NCBI RefSeq assembly: GCF_002259485.1
Contig: NZ_NPGA01000014.1
Location: 310,001 to 374,000 of the forward strand
From: Rhodococcus sp. 14-1411-2a
GTDB lineage: Bacteria; Actinomycetota; Actinomycetes; Mycobacteriales; Mycobacteriaceae
Length of the DNA stretch: 64,000 bases
Direction of reading: 5' to 3'
The position numbers and the translations under genes were made by a program. The notes beneath the pieces are model-generated. The model was not told the origin of the DNA and ran no database searches. It was given only the letters and a program-made list of their open reading frames with translations. Shown one piece after another: positions 30,520 through 39,031 of this stretch; position 1 is the stretch's first letter; every line of letters begins with the position of its first letter.

Positions 30520-31452
30520 CTATCCGTCGCGCAGCGGTCGACGGCCGCTGTCCGAGGGAGCTACGAGACCGCGATAGTGCGTGGCGATCTCGCCCGGTGT
30601 GGTGAACCAGACGCCGTCGCTGTTGTCGAGCATGTGCTGCAGGGCGGACCGGAACCGGCGAAGTCGGTAAGGCTGTCCGGTGAGAAACGTGTGCAGAGAG
30701 ATGGCGAGCACTACGGGTTGGTGCTCCGAATTCTCCTTCAGTTCGTCGAAACTGTCGATTATGTTGCGCTCGAACGTCGCTGCGGTCTGGTGATGGTGAA
30801 CGAACATCGGAAGGTCGTTCACCTCGTGCGGGTACGGAACGCTGAGCAACGGGCCACCGCGGGTCCTCAGCCAGACCGGCTGATCATCGATGGGCCAGTC
30901 CAAGGTGTATTCGTAGCCACGTTCGGCGAGCAGGTCCTCGGTCACTCGGCTGGGGTTGGCGCCGGGGCTCATCCAACCCCGAGGCGGTGCTCCCTCGTGG
31001 CGCTCGATGGCGGTCGTCACCTCGTCGATCGAGCGTCGTTCGGCTTCCTCGTCTTGATCGTTCGGTTGCACGGCGTTCGTTCGTCCGTGCGCGACGACCT
31101 CCGCATCGAGGGCGCGGAAGGCGTCGACCAGCTGCGGAGCATGCTCGTACACCTCGGTATTGACGAGCAATGTCGGGCGAAAACCGCTCTGCTGCAACGT
31201 CTCCGCGATCCGGAACCCGCCCACCCGGTTGCCGTACTCGCGCCAACCCCAGTTGTAAGTGTTCGGCTGGTCCATCCCGGGTGTGTAGCCCAGCCCTGGC
31301 CCTCCGTCGTCGTACGGAAAGTGCTCGCAGTTGACTGCCACGTACACCGCGAGGCGCGCCCCACCCGGCCACTCGAACTGTGGGCGATCGCCGATGGGGG
31401 AGTAGTCGAAGCGACCATGAGAAGCGAGGGGCATGGCGACAGAATTGCCCAT
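30520..31452 (-). CDS. Polysaccharide deacetylase/allantoinase-like (NodB-fold) protein
   Basis: 310-residue protein of the NodB/PuuE type. Recognised segments are RLAVYVAVNCEHFPYDDG (start of the barrel), the metal or active region EVVAHGRTNAV, GWMSPGANPSRVTEDLLAERGYEYTLDWPIDDQP, and VLAISLHTFLTGQPYRLRRFRSAL near the C-terminus with its His. This subgroup is closer to metal-independent PuuE-like allantoinases and putative deacetylases of small molecules than to chitin deacetylases. It lies alone between decayed sequences; substrate unknown. Confidence 0.75.
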   Translation of the reverse strand: MGNSVAMPLASHGRFDYSPIGDRPQFEWPGGARLAVYVAVNCEHFPYDDGGPGLGYTPGMDQPNTYNWGWREYGNRVGGFRIAETLQQSGFRPTLLVNTEVYEHAPQLVDAFRALDAEVVAHGRTNAVQPNDQDEEAERRSIDEVTTAIERHEGAPPRGWMSPGANPSRVTEDLLAERGYEYTLDWPIDDQPVWLRTRGGPLLSVPYPHEVNDLPMFVHHHQTAATFERNIIDSFDELKENSEHQPVVLAISLHTFLTGQPYRLRRFRSALQHMLDNSDGVWFTTPGEIATHYRGLVAPSDSGRRPLRDG

Positions 31453-31591
31453 GGTTGATCACCGCAAACTGTGGTGCCAGCTTGTCTGCGGTCGCCGAGT
31501 CGGATCCACTGCTGCAGTCGGCTGAGGTGAACGCGTGGATTACCACGACTGCGCATGCGGCCCCACGAACACCGACGGTCGAGATTGTCAT
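31444..31591 (-). pseudogene. Relic of a lipoprotein N-terminus ahead of the deacetylase
   Basis: From ATG 31591, with AGAGGG placed 3 bases upstream, the frame reads a signal peptide (MTISTVGVRGAACAVVVIHA) and a lipobox-like FTSADC followed by SSGSDSATADKLAPQ, typical of ABC-transporter substrate-binding lipoproteins. After about 45 residues homology-like character ends and the frame runs into the deacetylase gene in another phase. It appears to be the front end of a lipoprotein gene whose remainder was deleted. Confidence 0.4.
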
Positions 31592-31798
31592 CGGCCCTCT
31601 TTTGCCTGATTCGACGCAGCATTCGCGTGGCTACAGCAGGTCGAACCGACCTGATCGTAGAGCCGAGACAGTGGAAATGGTTTGGAAAGCGGTGCGCGCA
31701 GTCCAGTCGACTTTCCGATCAAACGGTGAGATCGAGACCGACTGCTTCCCGAAGCAAACTTAAAGTCAGGCTGGACTGTTTGTTGATTTAGCGCTACT
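31592..31798. other. Intergenic region with TetR promoter and imperfect dyad
   Basis: No gene is seen here. AGTCCAGTCGACTTT (31700-31714) and AAAGTCAGGCTGGACT (31762-31777) are imperfect inverted copies. The second contains TGGACT (31772-31777), which with a 17-bp spacer and TACTGT (31795-31800) forms a promoter 7 bases before the GTG at 31808. The dyad may be the operator of the TetR gene. Confidence 0.4.
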
Positions 31799-31807
31799 GT
31801 GCGAAGT

Positions 31808-32404
31808 GTGACTACCGACACAGGGCTCGACGACTCAGCGCCCACCGAGCGCCGGACGCAGGCCGAACGCACCGCGGGCACTCGGGCGAAGCTGCTCGAC
31901 GCCGCGATCGATTGCCTGGTCGAACTGGGCTTCGCCAAGACCAGCACCCAGGAGATCGCGCGGCGTGCCGGTGTGTCCCGGGGGGCGCAGCTGCACCACT
32001 TCCCGACCAAGGAGTCCTTGCTGATCGCGGCCGTCGAGCACCTCGTCGATCGTCGTCTCTCGGAGATCCTCGAAGCCGAACCGGACCCCGAGCGAGGACC
32101 CGAGATCCTCGCCGACGCATTCTCCGGCCCCCTGTTCTACGCCGCGCTCGAGCTCTGGGTGGCTGCCCGTACCGACCCGGCGCTGCACGAGGCGATGATC
32201 CCCTTGGAGCGGCGCGTCGCCGAGGCCATTCAGGGCGGTGCCCAGATCGTCATGGGTAGCCGGATGTCCCCAGAATCCATCGAGCTCAGTGTCGAACTCG
32301 CCCGCGGACTGGCCGTCTCGGCGCTGTTCCGCACTCCCGAAGCCGACGCGCTGCTGCGCGGGCGGCTCCTTCCCGTCTGGTCCGAAAAGGTGATGGATTC
32401 GTGA
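31808..32404 (+). CDS. TetR-family regulator of the monooxygenase operon
   Basis: 198-residue TetR regulator. Helix-turn-helix about residues 20-65 with TSTQEIARRAGVSRGAQLHHFPTKESLL; the C-terminal domain has the WVAARTDPALHEAMIPLERRVAEAI pattern of TetR_C6-like proteins. The GTG at 31808 is preferred over GTG 31799 because a -10-like TACTGT ends 7 bases before it, giving a leaderless message. It overlaps the next gene by GTGA and heads a four-gene operon, which it presumably represses. Confidence 0.85.
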   Translation: MTTDTGLDDSAPTERRTQAERTAGTRAKLLDAAIDCLVELGFAKTSTQEIARRAGVSRGAQLHHFPTKESLLIAAVEHLVDRRLSEILEAEPDPERGPEILADAFSGPLFYAALELWVAARTDPALHEAMIPLERRVAEAIQGGAQIVMGSRMSPESIELSVELARGLAVSALFRTPEADALLRGRLLPVWSEKVMDS

Positions 32405-33909
32405 ACGCAACTCTCCCCGAACAGCTCGACGTGCTGGTGGTCGGAGCCGGCTTCGCAGGCCTGGCCGCGGTGGCGAAGATTCTCGCCGCCGACCCGACCG
32501 CCGACGTGACCGTCATCGAGCGCGCGTCCGACGTGGGTGGGACGTGGCGAGACAACACCTACCCGGGGTGTGCATGCGACGTGCCGACCTCGCTGTACTC
32601 GTTCTCGTTCGCCCCGAGCCCCAAGTGGAGTCACACCTTCGCGCGTCAGCCCGAATTGTTCGACTACCTGCGTTCGGTGGTGGATCGTCTGGACCTGAAC
32701 GATCGCATCGTCACGAACTGTGAGTTGCAGTCCGCGACCTGGGACGAGGTGAACAAGCGTTGGTCGGTGCAGACGTCGCAGGGTTCGGCGAGCGCGCGTG
32801 TTCTGGTTGCCGCCACCGGCGCGTTGTCCACTCCGAAGATCCCGGACGTCCCCGGCATCGACACGTTCTCGGGCACCGTGTTCCATTCTGCGACCTGGAA
32901 TCACGAGCACGACCTCACCGGCGAGCGGGTCGCCGTGATCGGCACCGGGGCGTCTGCGGTGCAGTTCGTCCCCGAGATAGTCGACCGGGCCGAGCGGCTC
33001 ACCGTCTTCCAGCGCACCCCCGCGTGGGTGATTCCGCGCCTGGACCGCACCATCGGCCGGCTCGAGCGCACGCTGTACGAGCGAATCCCTCTGGCGCACC
33101 GCGCGGTTCGCGGTGTCATCTACGGCTACCGCGAGGCCTACGTGACCGTGCTGGCGGACAACCCGTGGCTGCTGCCCGCGGTGAAGGTGTTCGCGAAATC
33201 GAATCTGAAGCGCCAGGTCAAGAACCCGGTGAAACGTGCGGCGCTGACTCCCGACTACGCGCCCGGCTGCAAAAGGCTTCTGCTGTCCAATGATTGGCTG
33301 CCGACACTGGACCGGCCGGACGTCGATCTCGTCACGTCGGGGCTGACGTCGGTGACCGAGAACGGCGTCGTCGACGCCTCGGGCCGCAACCACGAGGTGG
33401 ACACCATCATCTTCGCTACGGGGTTCACCCCCACCGAGCCGCCGGTGTCGCATCTGCTGCGCGGCAACGACGGTCGGACGCTCGCGGAGCACTGGGGCGG
33501 TAGCCCGCAGGCGCATCTCGGCACCACCGTCGCCGGCTTCCCGAACCTGTTCCTGATGTACGGCCCCAACACCAACCTCGGGCACAGTTCCATCGTCTAC
33601 ATGCTCGAGTCGCAGGCCAACTACGTGGTGTCCGCGCTGCACGCGATGAAGGATCGCAGGATCGCGGCCGTGGAGGTCAACGAATCCGCTCAGCGGCAAC
33701 ACAATTCGTGGGTCGATTCCGCGCTCGACGGCACCGTGTGGAATGCCGGCGGGTGCTCGAGCTGGTACCTCGACGCCAACGGCCGCAATTCCACGATGTG
33801 GCCCACCTACACATTCCGGTTCCGCAACAAGACGCGCGAGTTCGACGTGCCGAACTATCGGCTCGTCTCCGACGCTCTCGACTCAGACAACGAGGTGGTA
33901 TCCGCATGA
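32401..33909 (+). CDS. FAD-dependent monooxygenase, Baeyer-Villiger type
   Basis: 502-residue class B flavoprotein monooxygenase. FAD motif VVGAGFAGLAAV (residues 13-24) with ERASDVGGTWRDNTYPGCACD, NADPH motif VAVIGTGASAVQFVPEI (about 177-193), and ATGF near residue 340. The Baeyer-Villiger fingerprint reads FSGTVFHSATWN: F-x-G-x3-H-x3-W is kept, with Asn in place of the final Pro/Asp. It inserts oxygen next to a ketone, or hydroxylates, using NADPH. The order TetR, monooxygenase, GMC oxidoreductase, decarboxylase-like protein suggests oxidation of an alicyclic or steroid-like ketone/alcohol. Confidence 0.88.
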   Translation: MNATLPEQLDVLVVGAGFAGLAAVAKILAADPTADVTVIERASDVGGTWRDNTYPGCACDVPTSLYSFSFAPSPKWSHTFARQPELFDYLRSVVDRLDLNDRIVTNCELQSATWDEVNKRWSVQTSQGSASARVLVAATGALSTPKIPDVPGIDTFSGTVFHSATWNHEHDLTGERVAVIGTGASAVQFVPEIVDRAERLTVFQRTPAWVIPRLDRTIGRLERTLYERIPLAHRAVRGVIYGYREAYVTVLADNPWLLPAVKVFAKSNLKRQVKNPVKRAALTPDYAPGCKRLLLSNDWLPTLDRPDVDLVTSGLTSVTENGVVDASGRNHEVDTIIFATGFTPTEPPVSHLLRGNDGRTLAEHWGGSPQAHLGTTVAGFPNLFLMYGPNTNLGHSSIVYMLESQANYVVSALHAMKDRRIAAVEVNESAQRQHNSWVDSALDGTVWNAGGCSSWYLDANGRNSTMWPTYTFRFRNKTREFDVPNYRLVSDALDSDNEVVSA

Positions 33910-35597
33910 GCGACTACGACGTATTGATCATCGGCTCCGGTTTCGGCGGCAGTGTCGCCGCGTTGCGGGCAGTCGAGAAGGGGTACCGGGTGGCGGTTCT
34001 CGAGTCCGGTCGACGGTTCGAGGACGACGAGCTGCCGAAGACCAGCTGGCGGCTGCGCAAGTATCTTTGGGCTCCGGCGTTGGGTTGCTATGGGGTGCAA
34101 CGTATCCACCTGCTGCCCGATGTACTGGTGATGGCAGGGGCAGGCGTCGGCGGAGGTTCGCTGAACTACGCGAACACCCTGTATCAACCCCCGGCGAAGT
34201 TCTTCGAGGACCCGCAGTGGGGTTCGATCACCGATTGGCAGCGCGAGCTGAATCCGTACTACGACCAGGCCCGGCGGATGCTCGGCGTCGAGACCAACCC
34301 GACCATCACCGCCTCGGACAAGGTGATGAAAGAGGTGGCCGAGGACATGGGGGTGGGGGACACGTTCACCTCGACCCCGGTGGGCGTCTACTTCGGAGAT
34401 CGCGGCCGCACCGCGCCCGACCCGTTCTTCGGCGGTGCCGGGCCCGAGCGCACCGGCTGCACCGAATGCGGAGCGTGCATGACCGGCTGCCGCGTCGGCG
34501 CGAAGAACACCCTCGTCAAGAACTACCTGTACCTCGCCGAACACGCAGGCGCGCATGTTCTTCCGTTGACCACCGTCGTGGACGTGCGGCCGAACGGCGC
34601 GGGCTACGACGTGGTGACGCGTCGGACCGGTGGCAAGCTGCGTCGCAAGGAGAAGACGATCACCGCCGATCAGGTGATCTTTTCGGCCGGCACCTACGGC
34701 ACCCAGAAGCTGATGCTCGCGGCCAAGGAGAAGGGCTCGCTCCCGCGGTTGTCGGACAAGATCGGCTCGTTGGTGCGCACCAACTCCGAGGCCGTGCTCG
34801 CCGCGACCGCTCGCGGCCGTGAGGTCGACTACCACGAGGGCGTGGCCATCACGTCGTCGTTCCACCCGGACGATCACACGCACATCGAGCCGGTGCGATA
34901 CGGCAAGGGCAGCAACGCAATCGGCCTACTGCAGACCGTGCTCAGCGACGGCGGCGGGAAGGTGCCGCGCGTGCTCAAGACGCTCGGCGTCGCGCTCCGT
35001 CACCCCGGCGCTGCGGTACGGAGCCTGTCGGTGCATCGTTGGTCGGAGCGAACCGTCATCGCGTTGGTGATGCAGACCGACGACAACTCGCTCGAGCTCG
35101 GATCCAAGAAGGGGCCGTTCGGGCGTCGCCTCACCAGCAGGCCCGGCGCGGGTGATCCACCGCCGCAGTGGATTCCGCAGGGGCACGAGGCAATTCGTCT
35201 GCTCGCGGACAAGATCGGCGGTGACCCGGGCGGGTCGATCGCCGAGATCGTCAACATTCCGATGACCGCGCACTTCCTCGGTGGCTGCGCGATCGGCGAC
35301 TCGCCGCAGACCGGCGTGATCGACGGTTACCAGCGCGTCTACGGCTACGAGGGGCTGCACGTGCTCGACGGTTCGGCCGTCAGTGCCAACCTCGGCGTCA
35401 ATCCGTCCCTGACGATCACCGCCCAGGCCGAGCGAGCAATGGCGTTGTGGCCCAACAAGGGTGAGCCCGACCGGCGACCCGCGGTGGGCTCTGGCTATCA
35501 GGAGATCGCACCCACTCAGCCCGTGCAGCCGGTGGTGCCGGTGTCGGCACCGGGTGCCCTGCGGCTTCCACTGACCGTCGTGGGGAGGGATTCCTGA
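33906..35597 (+). CDS. GMC-family oxidoreductase, cholesterol-oxidase-like
   Basis: 563-residue FAD enzyme oxidising an alcohol to a ketone. FAD motif VLIIGSGFGGSVAA at residues 6-19; GAGVGGGSLNYAN; C-terminal GGCAIGDSPQTGVID and DGSAVSANLGVNPSLTITA with the His/Asn pair region of the family. An insertion carries four cysteines, 185, 188, 191 and 195 (C-x2-C-x2-C-x3-C), a ferredoxin-like pattern; a similar pattern occurs in ChoD-type proteins. ATGA overlap with the monooxygenase gives coupled translation. The ATG at 33906 matches the family start. A sterol or alicyclic alcohol is a plausible substrate. Confidence 0.88.
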   Translation: MSDYDVLIIGSGFGGSVAALRAVEKGYRVAVLESGRRFEDDELPKTSWRLRKYLWAPALGCYGVQRIHLLPDVLVMAGAGVGGGSLNYANTLYQPPAKFFEDPQWGSITDWQRELNPYYDQARRMLGVETNPTITASDKVMKEVAEDMGVGDTFTSTPVGVYFGDRGRTAPDPFFGGAGPERTGCTECGACMTGCRVGAKNTLVKNYLYLAEHAGAHVLPLTTVVDVRPNGAGYDVVTRRTGGKLRRKEKTITADQVIFSAGTYGTQKLMLAAKEKGSLPRLSDKIGSLVRTNSEAVLAATARGREVDYHEGVAITSSFHPDDHTHIEPVRYGKGSNAIGLLQTVLSDGGGKVPRVLKTLGVALRHPGAAVRSLSVHRWSERTVIALVMQTDDNSLELGSKKGPFGRRLTSRPGAGDPPPQWIPQGHEAIRLLADKIGGDPGGSIAEIVNIPMTAHFLGGCAIGDSPQTGVIDGYQRVYGYEGLHVLDGSAVSANLGVNPSLTITAQAERAMALWPNKGEPDRRPAVGSGYQEIAPTQPVQPVVPVSAPGALRLPLTVVGRDS

Positions 35598-36238
35598 TGT
35601 GGAGTGTCACCGAATCCGATACCGATCGCACCGACTGGCCGGTCAGTCCGGCAGCGCCGTGGCCGGCGAACGTGCGAGCCACGATCTGGTGGCATCGGGC
35701 CCGCTCGTCGGACTTCGCACCTGTCGGTGCCAAGACGTTGCCGATCACGATGGCGATGGTCGTCGACTACGTCACCTCACCGGTCGGCCCGTACCGCGAG
35801 ATCCTGGCGAGCCCGGTGCTGCGCCGCGACGTCGGACGCGTTCCGCGGATGGCGGTGCCGTTCATCGCCGTCGATTCCGCGACATCTGTCCACGGCGGCC
35901 GGACCAACTGGCACCTGCCCAAGGTGCTGGCCGAGTTCGAGGGTGACGTGCTGGGCGAGGCCGGGGCGAGCGGCGACGAATGGTCGGTGCGGACGACGTC
36001 CCGCGCCGTGGGACCGCAGTTCCCGATGCTCGGCTCCCTCGGTTTCGCGCAGCCCGTGTCCGGCGGCTCGGCCATCGCCACCGCGAGCCTGAAGGGCAAA
36101 GCCAGGTTGGCCCGCGTCGAGGTGGACGCGAAGGGCCCGACGCTGAGTCGCTGGATGCCGTCGGGCACGTATTTCGGCTTGCAGATCGTGACCGGTTCGA
36201 TGCGGACGGGTGAAGCGCGCCTGGTCGGCCAGCCCTGA
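35597..36238 (+). CDS. Acetoacetate-decarboxylase-family-like protein
   Basis: 213-residue protein of the acetoacetate decarboxylase-like fold. Visible conserved blocks are the first strand region VRATIWWHRA, PVGPYREILASPVLRR, VPFIAVDSATSVHGGRTNWHLPKVLAEFEG and the C-terminal PTLSRWMPSGTYFGLQIVTGSMRTGEARLVG. The catalytic Lys of true decarboxylases cannot be placed with confidence, though HLPKVLAEF is a candidate. Its ATG overlaps the GMC stop (TGATG). It may act on a keto product of the two oxidases or serve as a lipocalin-like binder. Confidence 0.6.
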   Translation: MWSVTESDTDRTDWPVSPAAPWPANVRATIWWHRARSSDFAPVGAKTLPITMAMVVDYVTSPVGPYREILASPVLRRDVGRVPRMAVPFIAVDSATSVHGGRTNWHLPKVLAEFEGDVLGEAGASGDEWSVRTTSRAVGPQFPMLGSLGFAQPVSGGSAIATASLKGKARLARVEVDAKGPTLSRWMPSGTYFGLQIVTGSMRTGEARLVGQP

Positions 36239-36248
36239 ACCCTTTTTC

Positions 36249-36276
36249 TTGACTTAGTCCAGATTAGGGGCATACT
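36249..36276 (+). promoter_or_regulatory. fur promoter
   Basis: TTGACT (36249-36254), 16-bp spacer, CATACT (36271-36276), 7 bases before the fur ATG: a strong vegetative promoter giving a leaderless message. The spacer TAGTCCAGATTAGGGG is AT-rich relative to its surroundings and would be the natural place for autoregulatory Fur binding. Confidence 0.65.
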
Positions 36277-36283
36277 GGAGTGC

Positions 36284-36718
36284 ATGCAGCTCACCGAACG
36301 CGTCGACCCCGCAGCGCAGTTGCGCTCGGTCGGTCTCCGCGTCACCGGACCCCGAGTTGCAGTCCTGAATGCGGTCACAGCCCGACCGCATTCGGACGCC
36401 GACGACATCGCTGCCGCCGTCCGGGAGGACGGTGGTTCGGTGTCGACCCAGGCCGTGTACGACGTGCTCAGGGCCTGCGTCGACGCAGGTCTGCTACGTC
36501 GCATCGAACCTGCCGGTTCGGCCGCGCTGTACGAGAGCCGGACGGCGGACAACCACCACCACCTCGTGTGCCGAGAGTGTCATGTGGTTGCCGATGTCGA
36601 TTGCGTCGTCGGAGCGGCGCCGTGTCTCGTCCCCGAGAACACCCACGGATTTGTCGTCGACGAAGCCGAGATCGTCTTCTGGGGTTTGTGCGGCGACTGC
36701 ACGAGGCATTCCGTCTGA
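36284..36718 (+). CDS. furA: Fur-family regulator (FurA/PerR-like)
   Basis: 144-residue Fur protein. The winged helix domain has [14 protein letters not shown] and [24 protein letters not shown]; the metal site has [18 protein letters not shown] (about residues 87-104) and the structural zinc Cys pair GLCGDC near the C-terminus. Placed 91 bp before a catalase gene, as furA is before katG in mycobacteria, it is probably a peroxide or iron sensor repressing itself and the catalase. The His/Asp pattern does not by itself separate PerR from Fur. Confidence 0.88.
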   Translation: MQLTERVDPAAQLRSVGLRVTGPRVAVLNAVTARPHSDADDIAAAVREDGGSVSTQAVYDVLRACVDAGLLRRIEPAGSAALYESRTADNHHHLVCRECHVVADVDCVVGAAPCLVPENTHGFVVDEAEIVFWGLCGDCTRHSV

Positions 36719-36809
36719 CACTGCGGTCCAGCGTACGGCCGCTCGGTTTCACAGATCTTTCGAAGAGCAGCCCTCTCCGAATTCGATTCAGCCCTACAGG
36801 AGGCTTCGT

Positions 36810-38342
36810 ATGACCAAGCCGATCACCAACAAACCGACCACCAGCAACTCGGGAATCCCCGTCCCCAGCGACGATCAGTCGCTGACCGCCGGAACGCAGG
36901 GACCGATTCTTCTCCACGACCACTACCTCATCGAGAAGATGGCGCAGTTCAACCGTGAGCGGGTCCCGGAGCGCGTCGTGCACGCCAAGGGCGCAGGCGC
37001 GTTCGGTGAACTCGAGATCACCGGAGACATCAGCAAGTACACCAAGGCTAAGGCGTTGCAGCCCGGTGCCAAGACCGAGATGCTGGCGCGCTTCTCCACC
37101 GTCGCGGGCGAGCAGGGCAGCCCCGACACCTGGCGTGACCCGCGCGGATTCTCGCTGAAGTTCTACACAGAAGAAGGCAACTGGGACCTGGTCGGCAACA
37201 ACACCCCGATCTTCTTCGTCAAGGACCCGATCAAGTTCCAGGACTTCATCCGTAGCCAGAAGCGCATGCCCGACTCCGGTCTGCGCGACAACAACATGCA
37301 GTGGGACTTCTGGACCCTCTCGCCCGAGTCGGCGCACCAGGTGACGTGGCTCATGGGCGACCGGGGTATCCCCAAGTCGTTCCGCCACATGGACGGGTTC
37401 GGTTCGCACACGTACCAGCTCATCGCCGAGGACGGCACCAAGACCTGGGTCAAGTTCCACTTCAAGACCGACCAGGGCATCGACTACCTGACGCAGGACA
37501 AGGCGGACGAGGTTGCGGGTACGTCCCCCGACCACCACCGTCAGGACCTCTTCGGATCCATCAAGAACGGCGACTTCCCCAGCTGGACCCTCAAGGTGCA
37601 GCTCATGCCGTACGACGAGGCCGAGAACTACAAGTACAACCCGTTCGACCTCACCAAGGTCTGGTCGCAGAAGGACTACCCGTTGATCGAGGTCGGCAAG
37701 ATGACCTTGAACCGCAACCCGGAGAACTTCTTCGCGCAGATCGAGCAGAGCTCGTTCGAGCCGTCCAACACCGTGCCCGGCATCGGCTTCAGCCCCGACA
37801 AGATGCTGCTCGGCCGCGTCTTCTCCTACGCAGACGCGCACCGATACCGCATCGGAGCCAATTACGCGCAGCTGCCGGTCAACGCCCCGAAGTCCGAGGT
37901 CAACTCGTACTCCAAGGACGGCAACATGCGGTACTCGTTCAACTCCCCGGAGACGCCCGTCTACGCGCCGAACTCGTTCGGCGGCCCGTCGGCGGACACG
38001 AACAAGTACGGCGACGACGGAGCATGGGACTTCGAGCCCCGCTTCGTGCGCACCGGATACATCGAGCACCCCGAGGACGGCGACTTCGTGCAAGCCGGAG
38101 CCCTGGTCCGCGAGGTCATGGACGACGCGCAGCGCGAGCGCCTCGTCGGGAACATCGTGGGGCACGTCCTCAACGGCGTCAGCGAGCCAGTTCTGAGCCG
38201 GGTGTTCGAGTACTGGACCAACGTCGATCCCGAGCTCGGTAAGAAGGTCGAGGAAGGCGTTCGGTCGCAGCAGAACGAGACCGCACCGACCACGGGTGCA
38301 GGCGCAATCGACGATCCTGCCGACGAAGCAGCCAAGGTCTGA
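36810..38342 (+). CDS. katA: Monofunctional heme catalase
   Basis: 510-residue clade-type small-subunit catalase decomposing hydrogen peroxide in the cytosol. Active-site His in [18 protein letters not shown] (about residue 55), Asn in [20 protein letters not shown], and proximal heme ligand Tyr in [37 protein letters not shown] is the usual N-terminal arm. The ATG at 36810 follows AGGAGG closely. Transcribed behind furA and ahead of dps, giving a compact peroxide-iron defence module. Confidence 0.96.
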   Translation: MTKPITNKPTTSNSGIPVPSDDQSLTAGTQGPILLHDHYLIEKMAQFNRERVPERVVHAKGAGAFGELEITGDISKYTKAKALQPGAKTEMLARFSTVAGEQGSPDTWRDPRGFSLKFYTEEGNWDLVGNNTPIFFVKDPIKFQDFIRSQKRMPDSGLRDNNMQWDFWTLSPESAHQVTWLMGDRGIPKSFRHMDGFGSHTYQLIAEDGTKTWVKFHFKTDQGIDYLTQDKADEVAGTSPDHHRQDLFGSIKNGDFPSWTLKVQLMPYDEAENYKYNPFDLTKVWSQKDYPLIEVGKMTLNRNPENFFAQIEQSSFEPSNTVPGIGFSPDKMLLGRVFSYADAHRYRIGANYAQLPVNAPKSEVNSYSKDGNMRYSFNSPETPVYAPNSFGGPSADTNKYGDDGAWDFEPRFVRTGYIEHPEDGDFVQAGALVREVMDDAQRERLVGNIVGHVLNGVSEPVLSRVFEYWTNVDPELGKKVEEGVRSQQNETAPTTGAGAIDDPADEAAKV

Positions 38343-38348
38343 TGTTGG

Positions 38349-38381
38349 GATCGGCGTCACAGCGGATGTGACGTCGATCCG
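38349..38381 (+). terminator. katA terminator hairpin
   Basis: A 13-bp stem (GGATCGGCGTCAC / GTGACGTCGATCC) with a single G-U pair and a 7-base loop, 7 bp after the catalase stop. No T-run follows. Confidence 0.6.
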
Positions 38382-38404
38382 GAACAACGGGGGTCGACCT
38401 GCCG

Positions 38405-38433
38405 TTGTGTAGTACAGACGGAAGAACAATAAT
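38405..38433 (+). promoter_or_regulatory. dps promoter
   Basis: TTGTGT (38405-38410), a 17-bp spacer, then AATAAT (38428-38433), 45 bases before the dps ATG. With the hairpin behind katA, it indicates dps is transcribed on its own. Confidence 0.55.
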
Positions 38434-38477
38434 GGTGTGCGATGCATACCGTCGTCCAACGGCAGGGAGGCCACATC

Positions 38478-38951
38478 ATGACGAACCCCATCACCAGCAC
38501 CCTCGACGCAGGCCAGCAGAAGATTGCCGGCGACGCGCTTCAGGGAACCGTGGTCGATCTCATCGACCTTTCGCTCATCGCCAAGCAGGCGCACTGGAAC
38601 GTGATCGGCAAGAACTTCCGGTCGGTGCACCTCGAGCTCGACGAGCTGGTCACGGCCGCACGTGAATTCACCGACCAGGCCGCCGAGCGCGCCACCGCTA
38701 TCGGCGTCAGCCCCGACGGGCGCGCAGCCACCGTCTCCTCGACGGCAGGAACCAAGGGCTTCGGTGCCGGATGGACCAAGGACAGCGAAGTCGTCCCAGC
38801 GGTCGTCGACAACCTCGCCGCGGTCGTGGAGCGTCTTCGCGGACGCATCGCCGACACCGGCGAAGCCGATCCGGTGACCCAGGACCTGCTCATCGGCATC
38901 ACTGCTCGTCTCGAGCAGCTGCACTGGATGTGGCAGGCCCAGGCCAGCTGA
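38478..38951 (+). CDS. dps: Dps-family ferritin-like protein
   Basis: 157-residue member of the Dps dodecamer family that stores iron and protects DNA by consuming peroxide. The intersubunit ferroxidase motif is present: AKQAHWNVIGKNFRSVHLELDE (His and Asp/Glu, about residues 35-56) followed by FTDQAAERATAIG. The C-terminus ends ARLEQLHWMWQAQAS without the long Lys-rich DNA-binding tail. ATG 38478 has GGGAGG 7 bases upstream. It follows furA-katA and fits the same stress response. Confidence 0.93.
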   Translation: MTNPITSTLDAGQQKIAGDALQGTVVDLIDLSLIAKQAHWNVIGKNFRSVHLELDELVTAAREFTDQAAERATAIGVSPDGRAATVSSTAGTKGFGAGWTKDSEVVPAVVDNLAAVVERLRGRIADTGEADPVTQDLLIGITARLEQLHWMWQAQAS

Positions 38952-38965
38952 CGTTTTCCCACCCG

Positions 38966-39000
38966 ACAGGCCCCTCGCGCACAGCGGGGGGCCTGTTGTT
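38966..39000 (+). terminator. dps terminator
   Basis: ACAGGCCCC (38966-38974) pairs with GGGGCCTGT (38988-38996), followed by a short T-rich TGTT. A good intrinsic terminator 15 bp after the dps stop. Confidence 0.8.
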
Positions 39001-39031
39001 TGCCTGCACCACCCCCGGGTATCCGAAAACC

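Noticed and set aside
31380..31763. A 127-codon plus-strand frame in the gap before the TetR gene
   Set aside because: It runs antisense through the deacetylase start, lacks a ribosome site and resembles no family.
36468..38924. An 818-codon minus-strand frame across furA, katA and dps
   Set aside because: Antisense shadow over three certain genes.
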